Assembly: GCA_905221605.1 (NCBI GenBank)
Contig: CAJNDS010002318.1
Coordinates: 126,001 to 190,000 of the forward strand
Source: Symbiodinium natans
Taxonomy: Eukaryota > Sar > Dinophyceae > Suessiales > Symbiodiniaceae
DNA: 64,000 nt
Direction: 5' to 3'
Positions 39,987 to 50,529 of this stretch are shown here, one piece after another. The position numbers were made by a program, and so were the translations under genes. Numbering within the stretch: the stretch's first letter is position 1; the number at the start of each line of letters is the position of its first letter. Under the pieces are notes generated by a model. It worked only from the letters and a program-made list of their open reading frames with translations, was not told the DNA's origin and did no database searches.

Positions 39987-41391
39987 ATTCTCAAGTGGTG
40001 CCGACGAAATGGATTAGCCGCACCATCAGAAGAATCCGTCAGACTGGCACTCGAACCCGCTACACGGGAAGCTCTCACGCAACCCACCATCTACATCGAC
40101 CACGCCATGGTGAAACAGCTCCAGGAGAAGTACAACGGCTACATATTGGCATGTGAGGACCATCACCCTCACAAAATGCTAGCGTATTGTCCGTTGCACT
40201 TCCAACAGCTCATGGACAAAATGTACGGAGACCCACAAGTATTCACCAAGCTCAAGCTCACACCTGTCGCCGCAGCCCACAATGCATGGCATCAACTACC
40301 TCAACGCCTCAAGATCAAGTATGCGTGGGGCATTCGACGACACAAAAGCTTCAAAGTTCCGGTGTCGTATATTTTCCCCAAGCGAAAGAAGGGATTCATC
40401 AAATCACGGCCCATCGTATCCTTCGCCCAGCACTTCGAAGCTGTTCTCCGTGGTTGCCAAGGTACTAACCAATATCATATACCAGGCATTCCCCGACGCA
40501 CTCCAGCAGGACAACTCCTACAAGATCTTCCAGGACCTCCACACGTTCATGCAGGTCAGCACAGGAGAAATGCACCTCCAGATTGCAGATCTGGCAGGCT
40601 TCTTCACCAGCGTTCCACAAGATCGAATTCTACAAGCACTTACCATCACATTACACAAGTACTACAACACATCCCAAAGAGGCTTCAACCACTGGCAGGA
40701 CGTCACCATCACGTATGACACCAAGAAGACATTACGCACAGCCAGAACGTTCAACGGCAAGATCAGGAAGATCAACCAAGGACGATTCACCATCCACATG
40801 CGCGACATTTGGGACATTGCACAGTACGTCCTCAAGTGCAGCTACTTTACATCCCAACAACAAGTCTACAAGCAGACCCGAGGCAGCCCCATGGGACATC
40901 CCATGTCTCCGGTTTTGTGCCACATGGTCTGCTGCGTCGAAGAACATCAATGGTACAACACATACCGATCCATGCTCGCCTCCAGCCAGATCTTCAACAA
41001 GTTCACCAAAAGATATGTCGACGATCGCATCTGCATACTACCCACAACGTGGGCCTGCACTGTCCCGTGGAATGAGTTTCTTCAGACGGAGTTCTACGGA
41101 CCACCAATTTTGCTCGAGGAACAAGATCATACAGACTACCTCGGATGCAGCATTGATCTTCAACATGGTGAAGTTCAACTCATACTCCCATCGGAAACGC
41201 ACCAACTGATCTCACCCAGGGGATCCACACCCATGGTGCACCGGGCAAGCGCCTACCGCACCAGACGACACATGATCTCCAAGATCGCGTACCCAGAAAG
41301 AGTACGTCTACGCCAACTCCGACAACTATGTGCACTATATCAAAGACATGATCCTGACATGCTTCATTTTGTGCGTAGGCCGACACGATAA
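39987..41391 (+). pseudogene. orfC 3' part: Penelope-type reverse transcriptase
   Basis: Continues orfC in frame from 39987 (ILKWCRRNGLAAPSEE...). RT blocks: VSYIFPKRKKGFIKSRPIVS (about 40360-40420), motif A IADLAGFFTSVPQ (Asp at 40588), motif B QTRGSPMGHPMSPVL (about 40873-40914), motif C RYVDD (YVDD at 41014-41025), and LGCSIDL. A one-base frame break near 40435 separates RPIVSFAQH from KLFSVVAKVL. PMG-P-SP followed by RYVDD is typical of Penelope-like and telomerase-related RTs. The gene is inactive here because of the nested element and the frame break, unless the latter is a sequencing error. Confidence 0.88.
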
Positions 41392-41571
41392 GACGCTTTG
41401 CGATGCCATGACCGCTCATGATAAAACATGTCATGCTTCATGCTAACATGCCGAATGAGCTCACGACCATGTATTCATGCAAGTGTCCAGCGCAGCAGTC
41501 GTGCGGCGAGTCGTGCGTCAAGTGTGGTGAGCTACGCACCTCCTTCACCGAGAACAGCCTTCGCACTGTCC
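41392..41571 (+). other. CATG-rich linker between orfC and orfD
   Basis: Eight CATG words fall between 41406 and 41480, with a string of short out-of-frame ATGs before the likely orfD start. Same style as the other linkers. Confidence 0.4.
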
Positions 41572-42609
41572 ATGTCGACATCTATGTCCTCCACCAACAA
41601 GATCCCAGACGATAGGTCGAGTCCAACGCCAACTACGGACGCTACACCAAGCGAACACCCAGGGTCACAGGAGACTTCACAGCAGCCCACATCGAACACG
41701 CAGAACCTGGACGAGACGGATGAACCCCGACAGGAACCGCAAGGAAAAGGTCTCGAAGCAGTTCAACACATCCTTGCACTCCAACATGACCGCATTGTCG
41801 CCGACTTGAAGAACTCGAGAACACGATCCAGTACATCTACAAGAACACCAGCACCAATGCCATCCTTCAAGAGCGCCATGACGTCAGGGTGGCTGCCCTT
41901 CGAGCGGACTCCACCAGAGCCACCACCGACAACATGATCCAACGACACACCCACACATTACGCCAAATAAACCAAAAGATCGCGGAGATCCAGAGAGAAC
42001 AAAACACACAAACACAACGAATCATCGACGTGGAGAGCAGATTGGATGCGATCACCTATACCATGGAGGCCATGAAAGACAAGCTCCAACAACACTCCAC
42101 ACAACAACGCGAAGACCCCACCAGCAAGTCCTTCCTCGTCGACAGCATCGAGTACGCCCGTGTCCGCATCGACAAAGTTGAAGAACAGCTCCAGAAACAC
42201 GGACAAACCATCACCTACATGTACAACTACTTCAAGCCTGGAACCAGAACGTCTACCAGCTCAGATGCAACACCTGTGCGACAATACTTCAATACCGCTC
42301 CAAGTCAAGAACTCCCTACGACCCCAATCCGAGCAGACCAAATCCCACGTCATCCAGTTCGGCTACACAGTGAAAACATGCGTCAAAGTCACGCCAGAGC
42401 AGAAGAAGATCTACAAAATGATCGAGATCGAGTTCACCAACCGGCAGCGATTGGAAACATTTTATCTTTGGTCATTTTGTTTTGCATTTTCAAAAACGAG
42501 TCCTGCTCTATCTCACCTACATCTGAACCTCGGCTTGGAGAGAGAAAAAGTACCTGCACCAGATGCGAGCCGTGCACCTTCACTCCTCATCATAAACATC
42601 ATCATATAG
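41572..42609 (+). CDS. orfD, coiled-coil protein with CxxC ribbon, three frame breaks
   Basis: The ATG at 41572 (MSTSMSSTNK) opens a Ser/Thr/Pro/Gln-rich head. The sense then moves through three frames. At about 41808 it enters a long coiled coil (QINQKIAEIQREQ, DVESRLDAITYTMEAMKDKL, VEEQLQKHGQTITYMYNYF). At about 42238 it enters a CxxC segment (RCNTCATILQYRSKS). At about 42330 it enters a final part (VIQFGYTVKTCVKVTPEQKK). Each switch is explained by loss of one base in a short G or C run. Predicted role: oligomerising structural protein or RT cofactor; no family recognised. Confidence 0.55.
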
Positions 42610-42734
42610 CATGCGGCATGTGCAACATGTAAGATTGGCATGAAAGCAAGACGATCATGTAGCATGACATGCCACGCTGCAGCCTGTTGAGCACATCGGG
42701 TGACCAACCAGAAAACGCTCTCCTTTGGCCTAAC
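42610..42734 (+). other. CATG-rich linker between orfD and orfE
   Basis: Six CATG or GCATG words lie in about 80 nt (42609-42690), again without an ORF of its own. Confidence 0.35.
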
Positions 42735-43756
42735 ATGGGTAAACACGATCAAAACCATGCTGATCCTCATTCCCTACATCTACGATCCAGATCGATGAGA
42801 CGCAGATCGGACAACAACAACAGAACGAGAAGACGATCACCGCTGGAAAGAAATCCGGCCAACAGATTCGGAGATCGGTCCCGACGCCATGAACATCACG
42901 AGCACGAACCTCAACCATCGGCTACCAGGAACAGAAAACAGGAAGAGCTCCAGAGAGCAATTGAGACAGCAAAGACTGAGAACATCGAGATCATGGACGA
43001 CATCACCATACCTGACCTCACCTACCTGATGATCGAGGAAGCCATCAGCATGCAGGCCACACTGAAGATTTTCGACGTCAGCGGCACACCACTCGAGTTG
43101 CGCAGCAGTACACACCAAATCGACATCCTCAAGGCATTCGACAAGAGTAAAGCCCAAGGACATGGAGTTTACACGCTCAACAAATCCGAAGTGATAAACT
43201 GGTTCACTCCAACATCGCTGGCAGTCAAAAGCAGACATCCAAGTTGTACCGTCTATGAGTTCATCGAGCTCCTCGAACAGCATATGATCTCCGAAACCGC
43301 CATGCACAAACTCCTCGAGCAGGACACCGTCAACAGCATCGACCAGTACCGAAGAGCCTTCATGCAGTTCAATGAGCAAACCAACCAGGAGGTCGTCACA
43401 AAGTCCATAGCAGTGAAGGCACGGCCCAAAATGCCCGCAGAACCCAGCGCACCGCCTCCAGATGTACCTGTCAAGGCTCCACCAAGGCTCCACCAGAGTC
43501 CATGCCACCCCACATTGGCCAACCTCCTCCGGAACCAGCGGCACATGCTCCAGTTACAAACCCAGTGTATCATCCCCCACCACCTCCACCAGCGGAGCCC
43601 ATCCATCGGCCTCCTGCCAAGGCCATGCCTCACCATGACGCCAATACGTGCAGGCACTACTACAACTGCCATGGCTACTGCGATTGTGGAAGATGGTGCC
43701 AGAAAGTCCATGATCATGACGGACCACATGAATGTGAAAGATGCCAGACGAGATGA
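42735..43756 (+). CDS. orfE, RS-rich N-terminus and Cys/His-rich C-terminus, one frame break
   Basis: The ATG at 42735 (MGKHDQNHADPHSL) starts an Arg/Ser-rich arm (RSRSMRRRSDNNNRTRRRS) similar in style to the orfB head. A helical globular part follows (NIEIMDDITIPDLTYLMIEE ... LEQDTVNSIDQYRRAFMQF). Near 43490 a one-base slip moves the sense to a frame with a Pro-rich stretch. That frame has a Cys/His cluster (CRHYYNCHGYCDCGRWCQKV, then HECERC) ending at TGA 43754-43756. The cluster could bind zinc and RNA, as in a nucleocapsid. The original frame runs to 43850 with non-natural sequence. Family unknown. Confidence 0.6.
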
Positions 43757-44118
43757 TCGAGAGTCACGGCGAGCAACACCTACCTCCACAACTCCAAGCT
43801 TGACGAGACGAACTGAGACCAAGAACACCACCAGAAGACATGAGTTGTAGATGTGAGGTAAGCTGCGTAATGCATGCACTCCATGCGATCAAAACAACAT
43901 GGACTGCCGGTGGAGCATGCTTGTTGCGGACCAGCCCCGCCATCGCTACGCATTTGCACGGTCACAGTTCATGAGGACGAAGCTTGGTAGGTCATGGCTT
44001 GCATGTGAAGTGAGATGTTGCACCCATGTTTGCATGAGTCACACTTCATGTGTCTTACCCGAGTTGCGACTTTGCTCATTACGATATAGCAGCTGGGAGC
44101 AGAAACCACCCGTGGAGC
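43757..44118 (+). other. CATG-rich linker between orfE and orfF
   Basis: About 360 nt with a dozen CATG words (for instance AATGCATGCACTCCATGCGA). No coding frame of its own. The frame of orfF is open into it, but the ATG at 44119 is the natural start. Confidence 0.4.
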
Positions 44119-45083
44119 ATGAGTTGGTTGTCGCAATCCGCGTTCGAGAAGGCCGCCAGGGCCGCCTACGATCAGGATTACTTGGGACTACCAGATCTAC
44201 AAGTCTCCCTACGTTGGTACACAGTTCAGCTGATAATGGAACAACTCACCAAGATGGGCAACTCTCCACATCCATTCACTCCACTCATGATCCCCACCAG
44301 TGAAGCGCTCGCATTGTGGGGCCAACTCCAACATTGGCACAAGAACTTCGGATACCACCTGGACAAGATCCAACCAGTACCACAACCTCCTCAAGTACAT
44401 AGTGACCCAACAGATCAACCACAACCTTCGCAACTCGCCACCAAAAAACGACGTCAACCATATCAAGCTCCACAGGACACCGATGCGGAGATCAGGAGCG
44501 GAACTACGTCCAACCTCATCCAGGACACGCCCATCAACCACTTGGACCCCATCGCATACGTCTCCGTTGGCGACCACCTCGACCAAACCCCGATGTCCAC
44601 ATGGGAAGCCATCAAGCACCCAGACAGACACCGCGAATGGAAGGAGCACACCGAATGGAACGCCACCACCTATAACACCTTCACGGAAGCCATACACAAT
44701 CACCCGTTCGCTCAACACCTCTCCCAAGTCCGGCACTGTGCACGAGAGGATTCCAAACGAGACATGCAGCATTATGCCCACCCATGGCAGAAGTACGGTT
44801 CATCCTGTGGAATTGGGACCGCCGCGCTGACTACGACCCAGTCATTGCCGACCTCAACCTCCAACTTCCCATGGTTGCGCCTGCGGAGCGTGCGCAACCC
44901 CCTTGTTGGAGACAACTAGTGCGCCATGTAGATCAAGACCTCCCTGAGCACGTAGCTGCCCATGCAGCGTCACACTCGAAGGCTCTGAGTGACATTGCAC
45001 AAGCACTCCATGTCGCTCAGCAGATGTGGGAATCCCTCCCGCAACCACCCTTGCGAAGGCCTGTGGAGAGTCCAGCCTGCTGA
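44119..45083 (+). CDS. orfF, unknown polar protein, one frame break
   Basis: The ATG at 44119 begins MSWLSQSAFEKAARAAYDQD, a natural N-terminus. The body is helical then polar, rich in Gln/Pro/His with a basic word (KKRRQPYQ). Near 44801 the sense leaves this frame and continues as FILWNWDRRADYDPVIADLN to the TGA at 45081-45083; loss of one T explains the switch. The tail is helical (ALSDIAQALHVAQQMWESL). No domain recognised. It is the last ORF in the row; a conserved element 3' end was not found. Confidence 0.5.
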
Positions 45084-45480
45084 CGACGCATCCAATCAGC
45101 TTGTACTCTTAGCCTCGTAAGCACTGTGTGCCAAAGGCCACGCCTACTTAGAGCAAGACACGCTCTACCCGGCGCTTGAGTAAAAAAGGACACAGTTGCC
45201 TTGCTGTCAGTATCCACGTAATTTAGGCTTCCGCCGCATTCGCACGTTCCTCTTCCGGCCCAGAGCCTCTTTTGTTCCCAAACCCCTACTTAAGCCACTT
45301 CCGGCTATTTTTTTATTTCTACTAGTACCTCCTCTAGAACCTCTGGCGGAGGGGGCCGATGACGCTTGCGAAGGCCTTCCAGATGCCCAGCGGGGAAGAG
45401 TGCGGAAGGTCGTGGCCGTATGCCACTGGTCGATTTCTTCTTCTTCCTTCCTTTCTGGAAATTGAGGCAAGGCAACTCTT
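45084..45480. other. Possible 3' flank of the multi-ORF element
   Basis: No coding frame. Plain mixed sequence with no pseudo-LTR or hairpin I could see. The boundary with the repeat-rich segment downstream is not defined. Confidence 0.3.
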
Positions 45481-47640
45481 CAAGTTGTTCTAACCTGATC
45501 AGAGGTCAGTGTAATTGTTGTTTTCAATGTTGGTAGAAACTGCAAAAACATTGGTTTTCTTTTTTTCAATTTTGGAGAAATTGATAAAACACTGGAAGAA
45601 GCCAGAGTCGTTGAAACTTGGACAATTTTCTTTACATTTAGCAGATTTATACACAGCAACATTTTTGATGTTTTCAGTTCAAATTACAGAATTTTTATCT
45701 TGCTTTTATTTAATGTTTTCTTTAAATGCCAGCTAAAACCAAGTTTAGCAACCCAAGAACACGCTGAACTTCTCTTCTTCAGAATCTTCAAGCTCGACTT
45801 TAAGTTGTTCAAACTTCTTAACTAACTTCAGTCTTTTTCCAAAATTAGAACAGGAGAGCAAGGCGGCAAAGTGTAAACTTGTTTGGAACCGGAACTTTCT
45901 TAAACCTCTGACAGTGCTCAGAAATCACAGCAGGACAAGACGAATTTTAACCGTGGTGTTGATTTCTTAAGGTTGCACGCGACGTCCAAGCCAAATCACT
46001 TTAAAATTGCAAAGACTCTCAAGTTGTTTCTGGCCTGATAAGAGGTGTGTGTGATTGTTTTTTTCAATGTTAGCATGATTTGCAGAAACATTGGTTTTTT
46101 CTTTTTTTTTGAACTTTGGGGAAATCAAGAAAACACTGGAAAGAAGCCAGAGTTGTGAAATTAGACAATTTCTTTAGATTCAGCAGAGACAGCAACACTT
46201 GTGTGTGTGTGAGTGTCTTAGAAGTGACGCCAACAAAGTTTTGGCCAGAGAGTCGTGTGTGTTACGGAGTGTGGTGTGTGTCACGATGTGCAAAGTGTTT
46301 TTAAGTGCAAGAAGATCGCGTGCGAACAATGCAAGACTGCTGTATCTTGAATGTCAGCCAAAGACAATTTAGCAAGCCAAGAACATGCGTACTTTCTTGA
46401 GTGTTTGATGCAAACAGCATCGAATAGAAAAATCTTGTTTGTCTGTAAGTTGATTTCAATTATTATTAACTCAAATGGTTCCAAAAGCAGCTTAATTCTG
46501 GGCACCGAAAACGGATAGATTTTGGATTGAAAGGCTCATTTGTTTTCCGCAATGAAGAGCTGTGAAAGCCAGATCTGGCTTCCCGTATATGAAAAAAACG
46601 CCGCAACTCCCAAAAATGGCTTTCAAACTTGGGTTCCAATTTGAGGCTCTATGTGGGTGGCCTTGTATGTTCACACAGGAAGTCGGTTCCAGTCTAAGTC
46701 TTGTGTCAGTCTTCCCCCAAAATTAGAACAGCAGGCAGCAAGGCGGCAAAGTGTGAACTTGTTTAGAACCGGCACTTTCTCTTCGATTTTGCTGCCCCTC
46801 ATCTTGGATTTCACATTCTCCAGGTTTTGGCGCAAGGCCTGTCGCTTTTGGCACACTCAGCAGAGAAGATGCGTGCCTCTTGTGTTCTTTCTCTTCTTCA
46901 GCTCGTCTTGAGCCAAAGTTAAAGGTTAGTCGGCAACCGCCTGACTTTCCGGTTTTTTTGCAAGAACTTCCACAGAAGTTTCGCCAAAGCACATGTGAGC
47001 GCGTACGAAGTTTGACGTCGGTGTGCCACCCACAGCAGCTCCCAGCATGCTATGCTCTTCATTGCAGCAGGACACAGCAGCATGCATTGCGGAAAGATTC
47101 GACAGCAGAGAGATGGTTGGTTGTTGTGTTCTGCGCCTCCAGATGTCCGTTGTGCAGTGGGCAAGTTCACGAATGTAAGGCGTAACGGTGACAAAAGAAG
47201 ACGAAAAAGTTATGGACAACTGCGAGATGATTTGACAAGGAAGATGAACATCTGGAGGCACATTCCTGTGTTTCTATTTGCTCATAGAAATACTATGTCG
47301 GGCCACATGTGTTGGCGTGGCTTTGCGTGCTAACTGTACATCAGGACGACAAAGAAAACATGGATTTTAAAGAAGCTTGCAACTTGCCGAGAATCCAACA
47401 ACAAAAATCAAGAAAAATTGAACAAAAGCAAGAGAAAATTCTTTCAGAGGGGAAAGACAATTTGAACTGAAAAAAAAGTGTTGCTGTGTATGCTGCTGAA
47501 TCTGAAGAAAATTGTCCAAGTTTCACGACTCTGGCTTCTTTCAGTGTTTTCTCGATTTCTCCAAAGTTAAAAACAAAAAACCTGTTTTTGCAGTCTTGCT
47601 AACATTGAAAAAAACAATCACTGACTTCTCATCATGGCCA
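45481..47640. repeat. Dispersed repeat family, three copies (two direct, one inverted)
   Basis: A module of about 165-180 nt, starting CAAGTTGTT(C/T)T and containing AAACACTGGAA(A)GAAGCCAGAG, is present at 45481-45662 and 46019-46200 on plus and at about 47475-47635 inverted. A second word set (AGAACAG..AGCAAGGCGGCAAAGTGT) occurs at about 45848, 46728 and again at 50100. No gene is seen in between, only AT-rich DNA and GT-rich microsatellite-like text. Confidence 0.6.
46312..46600 (+). repeat. Segmental duplication, copy 1
   Basis: Matches 49676-50040 over most of its length (shared words GCGAACAATGCAAGACTGCT, TTTCTTGAGTGTTTGATGCA, TTGTTTGTCTGTAAGTTGAT). Copy 2 has extra sequence in the last third. 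It spreads non-coding sequence, not a gene. Confidence 0.65.
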
Positions 47641-48119
47641 GAACGATTTGAGAGTCGCCCAGCCTTGATTTTCATTCCACTCGACTTTTTTGACAAAGCT
47701 TCCGATAGTGTTCTTTGGAAAACAATGACCAAACAGAAATTCAAGAACTTAAAGATATCCATAAGAATTTGCATTTGTGAGTTTCGGCTGTTTTTCTGAG
47801 TGTGCATGTGCAAGAGTGTTGTGGATGTGTGTGTGTGAGGATTTGTGGTTGCAAGGTTAGTTGGTTTGCGAGTGCATGTCTGTGGCTTCAGTGTGCAAGT
47901 GTCAGTGTGTGGGTACAGGGGGGTGCAAAGTGGCTTTAGGGGTGGTGTGCGTTTGCGTGCGTTTTCTGCTGGCTGTTCAAGTGTGGAAGTGTACGGGTGG
48001 TGAGATGTGTGGATTTGGAGACACAAGAAATCAACCCCAAAAGGTCGGGAAGCCGAATGCCTCCACAGTGAGAAAGATCGCACGCGAACAATGCAAGACT
48101 GCTGTGTCTTGAATGCCAG
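47641..48119. other. GT-rich spacer
   Basis: GTGTG-rich low-complexity DNA (47805-48010) with a word set (GTGTGGATTTGGAGACACAA, ATCAACCCCAAAAGGT) that returns at about 49562. No gene. Confidence 0.5.
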
Positions 48120-48558
48120 CTAAAGACTTCTCCTTGCTGTCCGCTTCGTACTCCTCCTCGCATTCCTCCAGATTCTTTCTTCCCATAGGTCGTCCTCATG
48201 GTATCCTGCTTCATCCTCCTGTTCTTCACTTGTCCTGCAAATGGTTGGAATAGATTTTCTTTTGGACTTCCAGGATCGGATCTGCACGTTTAGGTGGCCT
48301 CTGGGCCGTCTTCTGCTGCTTTGCTGCGGCTTCTCTGATTCTGCCATCTTGCTCTGATCGTGTCATGCCTTGACTTTCCAAATCTGATCCTGCTTCATCT
48401 TGCACTGGCTCTTGCTCCTTCTTTCTCCTTCTTAGGTTCTTTCTGATCCCCAGTGGGGACGCTGCATGTCCAGGCTTGATCTGTGCTTTCTTTCTTTGTC
48501 CATGGCTTTCAAAATCCATGACCTCTTTCTTGCGCATCGTGGTTGTCTTGTGTTTCAA
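48120..48558 (-). CDS. Highly charged hypothetical fragment, frame-broken
   Basis: A minus frame (48226-48558) of Lys/Arg/Glu/Gln-rich sequence (KKAQIKPGHAASPLGIRKNL, RRRKKEQEPVQDEAGSDLES) continues in sense, after a one-base slip near 48240, into SEEQEDEAGYHEDDLWEERI to a stop at 48120. It could be a remnant of a charged linker from a retroelement or host protein. No domain, no clear start. Confidence 0.25.
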
Positions 48559-49675
48559 AGACCCACTTTGAAAAACTCAACCTTTGAATCCAAAGAAGAG
48601 TCACACCAAGACCACTTCTTGACGAAAGAAATCCCAACACCAACAGGGTCCACCACGAACAAAGGAATCTTAAACAACTTGGCAAACAAAATGTTTCAAA
48701 TGTAGAAACACTGATCTGACCTGCAAGACACTCTCTGTCAGGCTCTGTTTGCTCATGCGTGTCCCATGCACAGAACCACTGCTCAACATGCACAGACTGC
48801 GCACCGATGTCTTTTTGCAAGGAAGGGGATTTTCCAGACAGGATCCGAAGATCTTTCACGAAGGGGAGACTTCAGTATCCTCCTCTTCGAAGCCTTCGAA
48901 GCCTTCGATTCTTTCGAAGGCGAAGGGTCGAAGGGGGGGCTTGCCCCTTCGCGCTGAGGCTTCAAAGGCTTCGAAGGGAGGACGAAGCTCCTTGGTCCTC
49001 GCGTTACCTTCCAAGCCTTCGAAGCCCCAAGAGTGAAGAATTTCTAAATTCCACCTCCCTCAACTAGTTCTTGTCCTTCGAAGGCCTGTGGAAGAGAAGA
49101 GAAGAGAATTATTCTAATTCCATCCCTCAGTCCTTTGCAGCCTGTGCAAGAGAAGAGTTGTTCTAAATTCCACCCCCTCAATTTCTTGTCCTTCGAAGGT
49201 CTGTAATTTCTTTTTGATGATGAGAGAGAGGGACTTCTTCTAAATTCCATCCTCCCCGAATGGGCGCATGTCTTTGGCTTCAGTGTGCAAGGAAAGTGTC
49301 AGTGTGTGGGTAAAGGGTGGTAAGGCATGGAGTCCAGAAGTGACACCAAAACACAAATAACAGTGACCTTGCAGTGGTGTCTGTGTTTTTCATTGTGAAT
49401 GGGTGTGGTGTGTTGTGGTTTCGGCGTTTTGGCGAGAGTCGTGTGTGTCATGGAGTGTGGTGTGTGTCATAATGTGGGTGCAAAGTGGCTTTAGTGGGTG
49501 GTGTGCGTTTGCGTGTATTTCTGCTGGCTGTTCAAGTGTGGAAGTGTGCGGGTGGTGAAAGGTGTGTGGATTTGGAGACACAAAAGGGCAAGAAATCAAC
49601 CCCAAAAGGTAGGGAAGCCGAATGACCTCCACAGTGCGAGAAAGATCGCGCCCGAATGACCTCCACAGTGCGAGA
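48559..49675. other. Spacer with TTCGAAG words and a tripled tail repeat
   Basis: 48878-49030 is dense in TTCGAAG/CTTCGAAGG palindromic words. From 49040 to 49255 a line AAGAGAAGAG..TTCTAAATTCCA(C)CCTC..TCCTTCGAAGG..CTGT is repeated about three times with variation. No gene. Confidence 0.5.
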
Positions 49676-50040
49676 AAGATCGCGCGCGAACAATGCAAGA
49701 CTGCTGTGTCTTGAATGCCAGCTCAAGACAAGTTTAGCAAGCCAAGAACACGCGTACTTTCTTGAGTGTTTGATGCAAACAGTATCGAATAGAAAAATCT
49801 TGTTTGTCTGTAAGTTGATTTCAATTATTATTGAACTCAAATGGGTTCCAAAAGCAGCTCAATTCTGGGCACCGAAAACGGGCCCTAGATTTTGGATTTC
49901 CTGTGTGAACATACAAGGCCACCCAGGTGGAGCCTCAAATTGGAACCCAAGTTTAGGAGCCATTTTTGGGCCCAGTTGCGGCGTTTTTTTCACACACGGG
50001 AAGCCAGATCTGGCTTTCACAGCTCCTCGTTGCGAGTAAA
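49676..50040 (+). repeat. Segmental duplication, copy 2
   Basis: Second copy of 46312-46600, followed by the same downstream word set (GTCGGTTCCAGTCTAAGTCT, CCCCCAAAATTAGAACAGCA) found at 46680-46735. Confidence 0.65.
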
Positions 50041-50529
50041 ACAAATAAGCCTTTCAGTCGGTTCCAGTCTAAGTCTTGTGTCAGTCTTCCCCCAAAATTA
50101 GAACAGCAGGCAGCAAGGCGGCAAAGTGTGAACTTGTTTGGAACCGGCACTTTCTCTTCGATTTTGCTGCCCCTCATCTTGGGTTTCAGATTCTCCAGGT
50201 TTTGGTGCAAGGCCTGAAGGCAGAAGAGGAGAAAAGAAGGGTGCAGAGTCAACATCGGTGGACACCGCTTGGAAAAGTTCAATGCTTTGAAACAAGTGTT
50301 TTGAAAAGCCTCTGACAGTGCCGTTTGGACAGCTGCAGGACGAGACGAGTTCAACCGTGGTGTTGATTCGTTAAGGTTGCGCGCGACGCCCAAGCCAAAC
50401 CACTTGAAAATTGCAAAGTGTATTACCAGAATGTGAATAAGTGCGAGCGAAGCGAGCGAAACACCAGGTAAATTCAACAAATTTAACTGATCAAGTGTTG
50501 ATTTTGAGGGTTTTTTCAACGTTTTCGGA

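Larger units (their letters stand above)
26260..45083 (+). mobile_element. Multi-ORF Penelope-like element candidate (orfA-orfF), interrupted by a nested retrotransposon
   Basis: Six plus-strand reading frames lie in tight order: orfA 26.4-28.1, orfB 28.3-30.0, orfC 30.0-41.4 (interrupted), orfD 41.6-42.6, orfE 42.7-43.8 and orfF 44.1-45.1. They share codon style (CAC, ACC, CAA, ATC) and CATG-rich linkers. Without the 8.68 kb insertion the unit is about 10.1 kb. orfC has GIY-YIG endonuclease plus reverse transcriptase, the hallmark of Penelope-like elements, with the endonuclease N-terminal as in the Naiad/Chlamys type. The other ORFs are not recognised; two have Arg/Ser-rich N-termini and Pro-rich linkers as nucleic-acid-binding structural proteins often do. 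Extra ORFs beside a Penelope RT are known from rotifer terminons; whether this is homologous is not shown. Element ends were not found. Confidence 0.65.
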
